Below are positions 1-11,119 of a stretch of DNA of 64,000 nucleotides, piece after piece. The number at the start of each line of letters is the position of its first letter. The first letter of the stretch is position 1. Origin of the DNA: JAJKIP01 sp037200685 (GTDB taxonomy: Bacteria; Bacteroidota; Bacteroidia; Chitinophagales; Chitinophagaceae); assembly GCA_037200685.1 (NCBI GenBank), contig JBBCIG010000012.1, positions 111,848-175,847 of the forward strand. The letters run 5' to 3'. A program made the position numbers and the translations under genes. The notes beneath the pieces are model-generated. The model saw nothing but the letters and a program-made list of their open reading frames with translations. It was not told the DNA's origin and ran no database searches.

Positions 1-2
1 AA

Positions 3-521
3 ACACTGATAAAAGATGTATTTGACAACTATCATCATCCTGTTGTTATAGATGCAGATGCATTAAATATAATTGCTGCTCAAAAATATTTATTGAGGCC
101 CATTCCTCCGCAGTCTATTATTACTCCCCATCCAAAAGAATTTGAAAGGTTGTTTGGCGAAACCGCCAATGATTTTGATAAAATAGAAATGGCTATCCAC
201 AAAGCAAAGGAACTGAATATAATAATTGTATTAAAAGGTCATCACACATTGATCGCAACACCTGAAGGCAAAATATTTTTTAATTCAACAGGAAATGCAG
301 GTATGGCAAAAGGCGGAAGTGGTGATGTACTCACAGGAATATTGACGGCATTGTTATCACAAGGATATAATTCGATTGAAACAGCCATTCTTGGTGTTTA
401 CCTGCACGGGCTTGCCGGTGATATCGCGGCGAAAGAATTTTCTATGGAAGCGATGACCGCCACCGATATTATAAAGAATCTGGGAGAAGCATTTAAGAAT
501 ATCAACCCTATAACAGCATAA
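3..521 (+). CDS. nnrD: ADP/ATP-dependent NAD(P)H-hydrate dehydratase, C-terminal part (5' end outside window)
   Basis: The reading frame is already open at base 3, so this is the 3' part of a gene that starts upstream; the TTG at 93 is internal. Family knowledge: the enzyme dehydrates damaged NAD(P)H hydrate with ATP or ADP and is often fused to an NAD(P)HX epimerase domain, which would lie outside the window. Visible family signatures are VIDADALN near the start, TPHPKEFERL (substrate/nucleotide region) and NAGMAKGGSGDVLTGI, the conserved ribokinase-like glycine-rich segment with the catalytic Asp in GSGDVL. The C-terminus is complete and ends in the usual helix. Whether the epimerase half is present cannot be told here. 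Confidence 0.93.
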   Translation, partial: TLIKDVFDNYHHPVVIDADALNIIAAQKYLLRPIPPQSIITPHPKEFERLFGETANDFDKIEMAIHKAKELNIIIVLKGHHTLIATPEGKIFFNSTGNAGMAKGGSGDVLTGILTALLSQGYNSIETAILGVYLHGLAGDIAAKEFSMEAMTATDIIKNLGEAFKNINPITA

Positions 522-538
522 ATCCGGAATAAAAATTA

Positions 539-570
539 AATCGGTTTAATATTTTAAGAATCAACCGATT
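539..570. terminator. Inverted repeat after nnrD, possible weak terminator
   Basis: AATCGGTT at 539-546 is mirrored by AACCGATT at 563-570 with a 16-base AT-rich loop. It lies 18 bases after the nnrD stop. There is no good T-run behind it, so intrinsic termination is uncertain. Confidence 0.35.
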
Positions 571-623
571 AAGCGGTATTAACAAATATATAACGCCCTA
601 TTTCAATTTACCCTCCTATACCC

Positions 624-631
624 TATCTTTG
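624..631 (+). promoter_or_regulatory. Bacteroidota -7 promoter element of hppA
   Basis: TATCTTTG matches the Bacteroidota -7 consensus TAnnTTTG exactly. It lies 34 bases before the hppA ATG, which would give a leader of about 30 nt. I do not see a clear TTG at -33. Confidence 0.6.
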
Positions 632-665
632 CCGTCCTTTAAACTTTTATTAGAAGCTATTCTTT

Positions 666-2891
666 ATGGACAAATTGATCTATCTGGTTCCCGCCATGGG
701 CGTCATTGGTCTTCTCTACACTTTGGTAAAATTTAACTGGGTCTCTAAACAAGATGCCGGTACTGACCGCATGAAAGAAATCAGCAAATACATTGCTGAC
801 GGCGCTATGGCATTCTTGAAAGCTGAATGGAAAATATTAGGATACTTCGTAGTCATTGTTGGCATACTGCTGGCCGTAATGGCAACCACGAATCCCCATT
901 CTCATTGGCTGATAGCCGGTGCATTTGTATTAGGCGCCGTACTCAGCGCTACTGCCGGTTATATCGGTATGAAGGTCGCAACCAAAGCTAATGTGCGTAC
1001 AGCACAGGCAGCCCGTACCAGTTTAAGCAAAGCATTGAATGTATCATTCACCGGTGGTTCCGTCATGGGACTTGGTGTGGCTGGTCTCGCAGTACTTGGC
1101 CTTGGCGGTTTATACATTGTATTAAAACAATACTTCGCACCTGGTGCGGCTGTTGATAGTGAAGAAATGGTAAGGACTATTGAAGTGCTGACAGGTTTTT
1201 CATTGGGCGCTGAATCCATCGCATTATTTGCCCGTGTAGGCGGTGGTATTTATACAAAAGCTGCTGACGTAGGCGCTGACCTCGTTGGTAAAGTGGAAGC
1301 AGGTATTCCTGAAGATGATCCAAGAAACCCCGCTACTATTGCAGATAACGTAGGTGATAATGTTGGTGATGTGGCAGGTATGGGCGCCGATCTTTTCGGT
1401 TCTTACGTCGCTACGGTTTTAGCAACAATCGTATTGGGACAACAAACTATTGTTTTAGACCCGGATACATTAGGAGGTTTCTCTCCTATCATTCTTCCGA
1501 TGCTGATAGCTGGTGTTGGTATTTTATTTTCGATAGTAGGAACATGGTTCGTTCGTGTTAGCGATACGGCCGGCATCAACACACATAATGTACAAAAGGC
1601 ATTGAACATGGGCAACTGGGGTTCCATTGTTCTTACAGCTATCGCAGCCGCGGGTTTAGTGTATTGGATACTTCCTGAAAACATGGAACTGCGTGGTGTA
1701 ATGTTTACCAAATGGGGTGTACTTGGTGCAATCGGCGTTGGATTATTAGTTGGCGCCTTGATGAGCATCATCACTGAATATTATACAGCGATGGGCAAAC
1801 GTCCCGTCAATTCTATTATACGCCAATCTTCTACTGGTCACGCCACGAATGTTATTGGTGGTTTAGCGATAGGTATGGAATCTACTTTCCTTCCAATACT
1901 TGTATTAGCTGGTGGTATATGGGGTTCTTATGAATGTGCCGGTTTATATGGTGTAGCGATCGCTGCTGCTGGTATGATGGCCACAACTGCTATGCAATTG
2001 GCTATTGATGCATTCGGTCCGATTGCGGATAATGCAGGTGGTATTGCAGAAATGAGTGAGCTGCCAAAAGAAGTTCGTGAAAAAACAGACGTACTGGATG
2101 CTGTTGGTAATACAACTGCTGCTTCCGGAAAAGGTTTTGCTATCGCTTCTGCCGCCCTGACGGCATTGGCTTTATTCGCCGCCTTTGTTGGTGTTGCAGG
2201 TATTACAGGTATTGATATATATAAAGCAAATGTATTAGCCTGCCTCTTTGTAGGCGCTATGATACCATTCATCTTTTCATCACTTGCGATTCGTGCAGTA
2301 GGTGAAGCTGCCATGGCGATGGTGGAAGAAGTGCGCCGACAATTCCGCACTATCCCCGGCATCATGGAAGGAACGGGTAAGCCTGAATATGAAAAATGTG
2401 TGGCCATTTCTACAAAAGCTTCTTTGAAAAAAATGATGTTGCCGGGTGCGATAGCCATTGTATCTCCATTAATTATCGGGTTTATGCCTGGTCTGGGTGC
2501 AGAAGCATTGGGCGGTTTCCTGGCTGGTGCAACCGTTAGTGGTGTATTGATGGGAATGTTCCAGAATAACGCCGGTGGCGCCTGGGATAATGCGAAAAAA
2601 TCTTTCGAGAAAGGTGTAGAGATAAACGGGGAAATGTTTTATAAGAAGTCAGAACCGCATAAGGCTTCTGTTACCGGCGATACGGTTGGTGACCCGTTTA
2701 AGGATACTTCAGGGCCGTCAATGAATATTTTGATTAAATTGATGTCGATCGTATCTTTGGTCATCGCTCCTACTCTTGCGCAAATCCAGCAGAGCAAAGC
2801 AAAAGAGCCGGTGGCCGATCAAAAGAAAATTGAAATAAAGAAACAGGTAATTGCAGCAGTCGATAAAAGCAATACTGTTCAGTATAAATAA
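666..2891 (+). CDS. hppA: Membrane-bound H+ or Na+ translocating pyrophosphatase, K+-dependent type
   Basis: This 741-residue polytopic membrane protein couples PPi hydrolysis to ion pumping across the inner membrane. The diagnostic block DDPRNPATIADNVGDNVGDVAG begins near residue 218 and holds the Asp/Asn residues that bind Mg-PPi. Near residue 480 the protein reads GNTTAASGKG. Ala at this place (not Lys) marks the K+-dependent subfamily, which includes Na+ pumps as well as H+ pumps; the pumped ion cannot be read with certainty. Length is normal for the family, and the C-terminal tail after the last helix is Lys-rich. A -7 promoter element lies upstream and a strong hairpin terminator follows, so the gene is probably monocistronic. 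The frame is intact, unlike many genes nearby. Confidence 0.97.
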   Translation: MDKLIYLVPAMGVIGLLYTLVKFNWVSKQDAGTDRMKEISKYIADGAMAFLKAEWKILGYFVVIVGILLAVMATTNPHSHWLIAGAFVLGAVLSATAGYIGMKVATKANVRTAQAARTSLSKALNVSFTGGSVMGLGVAGLAVLGLGGLYIVLKQYFAPGAAVDSEEMVRTIEVLTGFSLGAESIALFARVGGGIYTKAADVGADLVGKVEAGIPEDDPRNPATIADNVGDNVGDVAGMGADLFGSYVATVLATIVLGQQTIVLDPDTLGGFSPIILPMLIAGVGILFSIVGTWFVRVSDTAGINTHNVQKALNMGNWGSIVLTAIAAAGLVYWILPENMELRGVMFTKWGVLGAIGVGLLVGALMSIITEYYTAMGKRPVNSIIRQSSTGHATNVIGGLAIGMESTFLPILVLAGGIWGSYECAGLYGVAIAAAGMMATTAMQLAIDAFGPIADNAGGIAEMSELPKEVREKTDVLDAVGNTTAASGKGFAIASAALTALALFAAFVGVAGITGIDIYKANVLACLFVGAMIPFIFSSLAIRAVGEAAMAMVEEVRRQFRTIPGIMEGTGKPEYEKCVAISTKASLKKMMLPGAIAIVSPLIIGFMPGLGAEALGGFLAGATVSGVLMGMFQNNAGGAWDNAKKSFEKGVEINGEMFYKKSEPHKASVTGDTVGDPFKDTSGPSMNILIKLMSIVSLVIAPTLAQIQQSKAKEPVADQKKIEIKKQVIAAVDKSNTVQYK

Positions 2892-2918
2892 CTCAAGAGT
2901 CTAATCAGAACCATTACT

Positions 2919-2955
2919 TAAGTCCCGCTGTTTCTACAGGGGGACTTATTATTTT
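2919..2955 (+). terminator. Intrinsic terminator of hppA
   Basis: TAAGTCCC at 2919-2926 pairs with GGGACTTA at 2941-2948. An inner stem CTGT/ACAG extends it, and the T-rich run TTATTTTAT follows. It lies 28 bases after the hppA stop. Confidence 0.85.
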
Positions 2956-2958
2956 ATA

Positions 2959-3060
2959 CCCGGCTTCGGTTTTTCATGGCATCGCCCTGTTGCGACGCAC
3001 TCTTGTGCTGCAGGAATTCTACTCAACAATATTGCAGCCACCCCGATGAATATCGGTGGT
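2959..3060 (-). repeat. Dispersed repeat module, copy 1, with CCCGAT/ATCGG hairpin edge
   Basis: Read on the minus strand this shows the family signature TTGTTGAGTAGAATTC, then CAAGAGTGCGTCGCAACAG, GCGATGCCATGAA and an end in GAAGCCGGG. A hairpin-forming CCCCGATGAATATCGG marks the 5' edge. It is an inverted partner of copy 2, 220 bases further on. The stretch 2956-3513 holds no gene; apart from these two copies I see nothing specific in it. Confidence 0.75.
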
Positions 3061-3282
3061 ACTTTCGGTTCAATATTCCAGCATAAAGGAAATTTTCAAT
3101 TTACTATTTAATAGAGCAGGATACTTGATACAGATGGCTCGTTCCTCGTCATGACAAGGAAAAGGTTTGCTCCTAGAGCTATTGCTAAAATTAAATTACC
3201 AAACTAATCATGATTTTCCTTGTCACCCCGAAGAATGAGCGGTCTTCGATTATAAGCAGGTACAAAAATGTAAGACGCCTCA

Positions 3283-3360
3283 ATAATGCTCAGTAGAATT
3301 ACAGAAAGCTGAAGAGTGCGACGCAACAGACGATGATAGTAGTACTACAGCCGGGTACAT
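3283..3360 (+). repeat. Dispersed repeat module, copy 2
   Basis: Family signature in order: AATGCTCAGTAGAATTACAG, GAAGAGTGCGACGCAAC, AGACGATGATAGTAGTACTA and CTACAGCCGGGTA. The self-complementary GTAGTACTAC in the 3' half is shared with copy 5. Confidence 0.8.
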
Positions 3361-3513
3361 AAAAATCACTCGTAGAAAACAACTTGAATACCAGTGTAAC
3401 ATTTTCTAACCGCCTGCGTCTCACTGTTAACCGATGTTAAAAAAAACTAAATAAGGTTGGGGCTTGGTGGCAATACGAAAATAGTCGTATATTCGATTTC
3501 AAATTCACTAACC

Positions 3514-3898
3514 ATGTCAACAATTAAATCGATTAAACCTACAGAAAGCGAACTGGAAATATTGCAGATCCTCTGGCAGAGAGGATTGGCTACTGTTCGT
3601 GAAGTGCACGAAGATCTTGCTTCGACAAAAGACGTCGGTTATACAACAACGCTTAAGCTCATGCAGATCATGCATGAAAAAGGGGCTTGTAAAAAGAGAT
3701 GATTCTATGCGGACGCATGTATATCAGCCAGCCGTGAATAAAGAAAGGACGCAAAAACATTTATTGGGAAAAATGATTGATAGCCTTTTTGGCGGCTCTC
3801 CTACCCAACTGGTGATCCAGGCATTGGGCGAACACAAAGCCAGCCCTGAAGAACTGGAAAAAATACAAGCATTGCTTAACGATCTTAAAAAACAATAA
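3514..3898 (+). pseudogene. BlaI/MecI/CopY-type transcriptional repressor, frameshifted
   Basis: The gene lies in two overlapping frames. The first (from the ATG at 3514) encodes PTESELEILQILWQRG and TVREVHEDL, the winged-helix DNA-binding half of the BlaI family. The second carries VKRDDSMRTHVYQPAV and the helical dimerisation tail. They join at about 3678-3684 (AAAAAGGGGC) if one base is surplus in the A or G run, giving roughly 127 residues, the usual family length. Family knowledge: the repressor is cleaved or released when a membrane metalloprotease of BlaR1 type is activated, and such a gene follows at once. The break is probably a homopolymer sequencing error, but real inactivation cannot be excluded because the partner gene is broken too. 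Confidence 0.85.
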
Positions 3899-3905
3899 GT
3901 AACGT

Positions 3906-5633
3906 ATGATCGCCAATCAGTAACTCAAACTTACTGCAATCATTGGGATGGGCTGTGTTTAACAGCTTGTGGCAAATGGCTTTGTTGTGGATTGCTTATC
4001 AATTGATAGTCGCTTTATTCCGTGTAAACAAATCTTCTGTAAAAGGTTTTCTGGCTGTATCCTTTCTTTTTGCGGGGTTTAGCTGGTTTGCATTTACATT
4101 AATTTCATTTTTGGCAAACACGGGTGCGGAAGATGTTTATTCCGGCGTCATCAATTTTAATAATGACCAGCAATTGAACGATTGGCTGAAAACTACGTTG
4201 CCGATCGCTTCTGTTCTTTATCTTGTTTTATTAGTGTTACCGGTTTTAAATTTCATTCGCAATTATCGTTATGTGCAGGTGATACGCCGCTACGGTTTAT
4301 CAAGGGCGAACGTGCAATGGAGAATGTTTGTGCAGAAAGTATCTGCGCAAATGGGGATTCAAAAACCAGTGCATATCTGGATGTCGGAACTGGTTACCTC
4401 TCCTGTTACTATTGGTTATATGAAACCGATAATCCTTTTGCCTCTTGCTGCGGTTAATCATTTAACAACACAGCAGACCGAGGCGATATTATTGCATGAA
4501 TTAGCGCATATCAAACGCTATGATTATTTCCTTAACCTGTTGTCAAGATTTATTCAAACCGTACTTTATTTCAATCCTTTCGTAAAAGCATTTGTAAAAA
4601 TCATTGAAAGGGAAAGAGAAAAAGTTGCGATGAAACAGTAATACAGTTTCAATACGAACCACACGGTTAAGCTTCCGCTTTACTGACATTGGAAAAAGCT
4701 TCTTATGTCCCAAGACAAGCACTAGCAGTTGCCGCTTCAGATGGCAAGAAAGGCGAGTTTCGTCAAAGAATAGAATGGATACTGGGCATCCGGAGAAAAG
4801 CGGGTATTTTCCTTTTCCAAAATGGCGGGAGTACTGGCGGCATTGCTTTGTTTTATCGGGCTGAATGCTATATTAATTATGAGCAGGCCGATGAAAAATG
4901 ATGCCGGATCAAATCCATTGGCGTTTATGGCTTCGCCATTTAATTTTTCGGGCAACGACGACGATCATGAAATATCAAAAGCAACATTAAAAGAACAAGA
5001 TATTCCTTCTGTCGTAAATCACAGTACAGGGGAAGCGGAATCTCCAGTCGCTGCAGTAAAACCTGCAGGAGATGAAGACGAAGTATCCGATAAAAACGAA
5101 GATGCTGATGATAATAATTCACAATTTGCTTTTGTAAATTTTGTTCAGGACGCCCTTTCTAATGTACCGGAACTGAAAGAACACCAGGAAAAGCAAGTAC
5201 AGGAAGCTTTGACCGAATCACAACGGGTGATCAAAGAAACCAATGGAAAGAAGTAGAAAAAAATATTGCGGATGCCTTAACCTTAACGGAAAAAGATAAG
5301 GTGAAACAAGAATACAATAAGGCTATAGGCCAGATCAATACAGAAAAGATTGGCAATGAATTGCGTACGGCTTACGACAAGATCAATTGGGATAATATCA
5401 ACCTGCAACTGGGTTATGCCCTTGCGGAAATTAAAATAGACAGTTTACGCACTGTATATAATATAGCATTGAGTAGTTTAAGCGGGTTGCAAAAAGAACT
5501 TGAAAAAATTGATCAGCCGGGAATACCTGATACAGATATCACGATTGAATCAATTGATGTGAAAAAGAAGCAACTGCAGGGGGCTATTAATAAATTAAAA
5601 GCTGTAAAAACGAAGAAGATTGTTGAACTGTAA
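3906..5633 (+). pseudogene. BlaR1-type M56 metallopeptidase sensor, frameshifted at least five times
   Basis: The N-terminal membrane part reads SLGWAVFNSLWQMALLW with several hydrophobic helices. The M56 zinc motif HELAH (about 4493-4507) follows within LLHELAHIKRYDYFLN, then NPFVKAFVKIIEREREK. The frame then moves through EKASYVPRQALAVAASDGKK, a further helix (GVLAALLCFIGLNAILIM), an acidic linker and a coiled C-terminal region ending KKIVEL. Single-base indels are needed near 3908, 4623, 4669, 4805 and 5240. There is no penicillin-binding sensor domain; the C-terminal half looks like a charged coiled region, as in many Bacteroidota M56 proteins. Role inferred: it senses an envelope signal and cleaves the adjacent BlaI-like repressor. 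The start is uncertain; the ATG at 3906 fits if one indel lies directly after it. Confidence 0.8.
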
Positions 5634-5756
5634 ATAACAACGAAGACAATAGGGCAATATGTAATTGGCAAATCTCCCTGAGGCTTGCCAATTTTTCATT
5701 TAATGCATAACCAACCAAATTTGTTTTCTTGCTTATTGACAATTTGCCCATTGTCT

Positions 5757-6796
5757 TTACCATACATTTCTCGGGCAGGTATCACCGTAGCGGTTACCGA
5801 TCAGGAAGCCGATAATTAAATCATGTGTGCCTTTACTGTAAGTATTCAGCTCTGTTTTTGTAAAATCATACGAATAACCAATATTGAAGGTATTGCCGAC
5901 ATTCAAACCTACCATGGCCGCATAACCGTCAAACTGCCTGTAGCTACCTCCCAACCATAACAAATCACGGTATTGAAATTTCACATTCAATTCTCCCTGG
6001 TAATTATTTTTAAAAGCCCCATTGATATATTTTATCATGACTGAAGGAATGGCGTTGATATCGTCATTTACCAAAAAGCGATAGCCTGCGGTAAGAAAAA
6101 CATGGGGTACTAATTTTCCTGTTGCTTGAACGTGGCAACATCAACAAAAGATAATTTTTGCGGAATGATTTGCTGCCCCGATAAGCCAACAAAATAATCT
6201 GCGGAATACAACCACAAGCCAAATGAAAGATCAGGTTTTACTTTTCTTAATTCATTCGCCACGGTTCCACCTACCGCAGGATCGGAAGGATCATTACCAA
6301 AGAATGCTTTTCCATCGGCATTTAACCCAACGGAAGTTATACCTGCTGCAAAACCCGCTGCGAGATTTGTTCTAGCGCTCAACCCTAAATGGTATGCATA
6401 GCTCGCAGTGGCCGTAAAGCGGTTGAAGTTTCCTGTTTTATCATTATAATAGCGAGACCGGCACCATGATGCGGCTCAGAAGCTGTATAAGATTCCCAAT
6501 ACGAATTGCCCCTTGGGTTTTGCCCGGGAATATTATAAGATGTTAGAGGATGTTTTTATAATCTTTCTTTCTATCGGGCCATGTATAGTGGCATACACGG
6601 TTCTTGGAGCGCCGCTGAGACCTACCCACTGGTCCCTGGCGCTAACTTTTACATCAATATAATTTTCAATTGCCGCTCAAGGCGGGATTGAGTATATAAT
6701 TATTAAGGATGTATTGGGTATAATGAGAACGCTGTTTGCGCTACAGCAACATTTATAAAACAAATTACCGGCGAGCAACACGAAAATTCTTTTCAT
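5757..6796 (-). pseudogene. PorP/SprF-family type IX secretion outer-membrane protein, frameshifted
   Basis: The C-terminal segment LVNDDINAIPSVMIKYI, followed by short beta strands (GELNVKFQYRDLLWLGGSYR, NTFNIGYSYDFT) and HDLIIGFLIG, is typical of the PorP/SprF family. The N-terminus at 6796 reads MKRIFVLLA, then a hydrophobic signal segment and, after an indel, AQTAFSLYPI. Next come NNYILNPALSG and RDQWVGLSGAP, the classic start of mature PorP/SprF proteins. At least four indels lie between them. Family knowledge: such proteins pair with a T9SS substrate that has a type B (gliding-motility) C-terminal domain and help retain it at the surface. The partner lies directly upstream on the same strand, only 15 bases away, so the two are probably an operon. 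Confidence 0.85.
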
Positions 6797-6811
6797 CACA
6801 TCGTATTTTTA

Positions 6812-9800
6812 TTAACGAATGATATCGACATAACCAGTCATCGGTTTTCTGCCATTCTTAGGATCAATAATATAATAGTAAGTACCCACAGGAGCGTCCT
6901 GTCCATTTATTTTACCATCCCATGGAGTCGTATAGTTTACTTTCCTGAATACAAGCTGGCGTAACGGTTAAATATCTGCACGATACAACCGGGATAACTT
7001 TCGAGATAATCAATTGTCCATTTATCATGAATACCATCCCCGTTCGGGCTGAAGATATTCGGATAACTGGGGATTTTAATAATTTCACAAATACATAGTC
7101 ACTATCTGAACATCCTTTATCAGAGGTGATAAGGAGTTTATAAGTAAAATCAGTTAAAGGGGAAGCATCCGGCTTTGCAATCGCAGGATTATTTAACCAG
7201 GTTGCGGTGTCCAGTTATAAGTAACAGGAATGCCCGTTATCAATGTTGGTGTTAGTGTAACCTTTCCACCTTCTAATACTACTTTATCCGGGCCTGCATC
7301 GGCAACTGGCGTAGGATAAACAATAAGAGGCTGCTGCAATTTATTGACGCATGTATTAGTTCCTGTATAAGTATAGGTGATGGTATGCGTACCGCTGCCT
7401 GCATTGCCAGGATTGAATATTCCGGCTGTTGATACACCCGTGCCGCTGAAAACTCCAGAACCCGGCATTCCGTTCAATAATTGCACTTGTGTAAGCTGGA
7501 ATGGAAGTTGATTGCTGCAAACAGGATTGATAGCCGTAAAAACTAATTTGCGGTGTAGCCAGTACTGTTATCGGCAACGAAAAATTTGTACGCAAACTAT
7601 ACTGAATACACATAATATGTAATTGTATAATTTTTCGAGGCAGGTGAAGCAAACTCAGGATAAGCATGCGTGTATATTTTACCCGCGCAGGTGAATTGTC
7701 AACTGTTTTTATTGAAGCATCATTCTGGTCCCATAAAATTTCTACCCGGATAATATTACCGGCGTCAATTTTCGATGCATCTTTAATAACAACATTTGTA
7801 TTACTGCAAAGAGCAGTGGTATTTTCCAGGGTAATCAGTGGCGTTAGCACTGCGCCATTTACTGTAAATGTATGATCGATACTAGCTTTACAACCAGCAT
7901 TACTGGTTGCAATCAATTGTGCAGTATAATCCATCGTAAAGAATAATGATGTGTTGGATTCTGCGCCGCAGATGTATTTGGATTTCCTGCCGTTGAGTTC
8001 GCTGCATCTCCAAAATTCCATTGCCATGCCGTAATGCTTCCACCAACGACACTTGATGCGTCGGTGAATAATGGGAAATTATCGCTAACACAAACATTGG
8101 GCGGTATAAAGGCAGCTATTGGAACGGCATTGATAATTATAGTCTGTGGTGATATGCTACTTACACATCCTTTATTTGTTTCTACCTGCAGCGTAACCGG
8201 GTAAGAATTTACCGTAGCATAATTATGAGTAAATGGATTGCCATTTGTAAGAACAGCAGTATTACCATCGCCATAGTTCCAGCTCCATTTTACAATACTG
8301 CCGGCATTAGGTAATGACGCATCAGTGAATGTTACATCCTGTCCTGCGCAACCGGGTAATGAAGTAGTGAAATTGACAGTAGGCAATGGATTGACGGTTA
8401 CGCTTCCTGTCGCTATTTTAGTTACTGACTGGCAACCAATAGCCGAAGTAACGGTCAGTTTAATCGGGTACGTACCTGCCAGGGCATACGTTTTAGTTGG
8501 GTTTTGCGCAATGGAAGTTGTAGCATCGCCAAAATCCCAATTCCATTGAGTAATCGTACTATTAGGCGCATTACTTTGATCTGAAAAAGTAACAGACGAA
8601 CCTAAACAAACTTCAGGGGCGCAGTAAATTTTGCTTCCGGTTCAGCATAAATTGTAGTCAATGATTTTGATGCTGTGGTTACACAACCGTTATTTGATGT
8701 AACAGTTAATGAAACAGTATAAGGCCCCGTTGCTGAATAAATATGAACGGGTGATTGCCCTGAGCCGACGGCAGAAGCGTCTCCAAAATTCCATGAATAA
8801 GTAAATAAATTGCCAGTACCATCACTGATAGTAGATAAGCTGTTGAATGAAGCGCTGCCTGATGGCAAACACACATTTGGCAAACTAAAATCTACAACCG
8901 GATTGGGAGAAACAATAATTGGTAAACTAAATACAATGCTTAAACAACCAGAAGAAGATTCTACCTGCAATGTAACCGTATACGGGCCCGTGTTGGTATA
9001 AGTATGTGTTTGATTGGCATTAGTAGATGCGGTGACTACAGGAGAAACCATCACCAAAATTCCAGGTCCATTTCACAATAGTCGAACTACCATTTGGTAC
9101 TGATGCAATCTTTGAATGTAACCGTCTTGCCCGCACAATAAGGCCAGCAACAGTAAAGCCAGCAACAGGGGGATCATTTAATACAACAGTATGCGGAACT
9201 GTATCTGATTTACAACCTACATCACTGATGATGGTATATTTCACAATGTAAGAACCGGACGCCCCATACGTATGCGTTGTGGGGCAGCATCATCTTTGGT
9301 ATTGCCATCTGCAAAGTCCCAATGACGGTGAATGATTGTCCCTTCCGTTATTATTTGAATTATCGGTAAAGCTTACCGGGGTTGAAACACATCCGTTGGT
9401 TACAAAATTAAAGTCAGCTACTGGCGGTTCAAATACTTGTAGATCATAATCGATTTCCTGCACACCGCTACAACCATCAGCAGTGGGATTTTGTACGACA
9501 ACTTTGATAGGATGTATTCCTATAGCAGAAGTTAAAAAGGGCGTTGATATTTTATACTTATACAGGGTGCGTCCATCCACTACACTTGTTGAAGTAAATA
9601 CAGGGCTATTAAGAGTTACATCAGGGAATAGTCCACTAAACTGCCATTCAATCGAAGTGGGTTGGTATGGCAGTGTCATTGAAAGAGAAAAGGGAGTGCC
9701 TTTACACGCAGCCGGAAAATCAACAGAGGCAAATTGGTTATCAACAGTCACATACTGGTAAAGATCTTTAATGTTTGACCCGGCAGAATAACCATAGGTT

Positions 9801-11119
9801 TCCGCATCGGCATAACCATAAGCTAATGCATTGAAACCAGTGTCGGAAGCGAGTGTATGATATCCCTGCGCTACATTGCTTAAATAAATATAAGAATAAG
9901 CCGATCGCCTGTGTGAACAGACCAGGAGGACACAGGGACGGCAGCGCCATCTATTTAAAAGAAGATAAAGCCGTACCGCTATTTTTAATTATCACCTGAA
10001 GATGATGCTGGCGGTTGGCAGTAGCCACGAGATTCGAACTCACCAGTGTTACCTTATCATATTTTGTTCCACCGGGTTTAGAATAATCATATCCGGATCA
10101 TAAGGAGATGCATTCCCCCGCACAACCTTGCGTGGAGAAATATTGAGCGACGCAGATTGGCTGGTCGGATTCTATTTTATTCGGAATAGTATTGGTGAAT
10201 TCGTAATAAATATTATTAATAAAAGAAGCAGCCGGAATAAGGGTGCCGTTCAGTACACATTGGCGGCAGCCACACTTTTCGCAATTCTGTAAATAGCATT
10301 AGGTCTGCCAAAGCTGGGTACAGTCAGGTACTTCTTTCCCCATGAAGCTTTGGATATAATTGCTGGTAAAGGTTGTCTGAACTCGATGGGCTTGGACAAC
10401 CGATAGATATTTTACCACTACCGGAAAAAACAGCAATTTTTTTACATCCCCCTGCGGCAGAAGCAACAGACCGTATGGTTGTACCCGTAAGATCTACGCC
10501 ATTAGTTTGGCCGGTCACTCCCAGCACCTGGTAAATTTGTCCCTTATTAAGTATCACTGTGTTTGTACTGCCGGCAATCCAGCCATTTTTGGTGTTGGCA
10601 GAAGGAACAATTTCAACAGTTGTATTATCTTCTACGGCGACTACGGTTATAAAGCCGTTCGAATTAGCCTCATTCGAAATTTGGTTATAATTCATTGAGA
10701 TATATTCTCTACCCAGAACTGTTGTAGGCAAGCAGAGTGTAGCCCCACTGGCAGCGTTACGGGTAATATAAGAATATACAACAACCGGTTTCGCTGAGGT
10801 GACACGTATGGCTTTACCGGTAAACAAGCCTTCATTATCTATAAAATAAGTTGTGGGAATAGTGATAGTGACTACCTGACGGCATTAATAGTGCCCGTTG
10901 AAATCGTCGCCCCCTCCAAATATTTCAACTGTGTAGGACGTCGTGACATCCGAAGTGACGTATAATGTCATTGCCGGGGCGCCGCCGGCGTTTACCCATA
11001 CCGACATGATAGCTATAGGCGAGCCAGAACTCTTTCCCCTTATTAGAGAAATCCTGGGCAACCGTTCTGTTACTAATCAGTATAAGTACAAGGGTACTTA
11101 ATAAGCAAAATTTTCTCAT
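6812..11119 (-). pseudogene. Large T9SS-exported PKD adhesin with IgGFc-binding-like N-terminal domain, heavily frameshifted
   Basis: The gene starts at 11119 with a signal peptide (MRKFCLLSTLVLILISNRTVAQ) and continues FSNKGKEFWLAY. The N-terminal region carries VVVYSYITRNA, LGREYISMNYN and VVAVEDNTTVEIVPS, the pattern of IgGFc-binding N-terminal domains. The middle holds at least six PKD repeats, recognisable by W(T/S)WNFGDG-like motifs and by strands such as YTVTLQVESSSGCLS. The end carries SYPNIFSPNGDG, IVQIFNRY and PVGTYYYIIDPKNG, ending GYVDIIR: the gliding-motility-associated type B sorting domain of the type IX system. If restored, the product would be about 1430 residues and cell-surface. 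More than ten single-base indels break the frame. I judge most to be sequencing errors because the domains stay readable in order, but decay of an adhesin is also possible. Confidence 0.82.

Noticed and set aside
959..2458. Three minus-strand frames inside hppA
   Set aside because: They are antisense shadows of a membrane protein gene with strong codon bias; no family features.
3678..3690. Programmed frameshift in the BlaI-like gene
   Set aside because: The A5G4 run fits a base-calling insertion, and the next gene has the same kind of defects.
4940..5122. Minus-strand frame inside the BlaR1-like gene
   Set aside because: Leu/Arg-rich antisense shadow of an acidic coding stretch.
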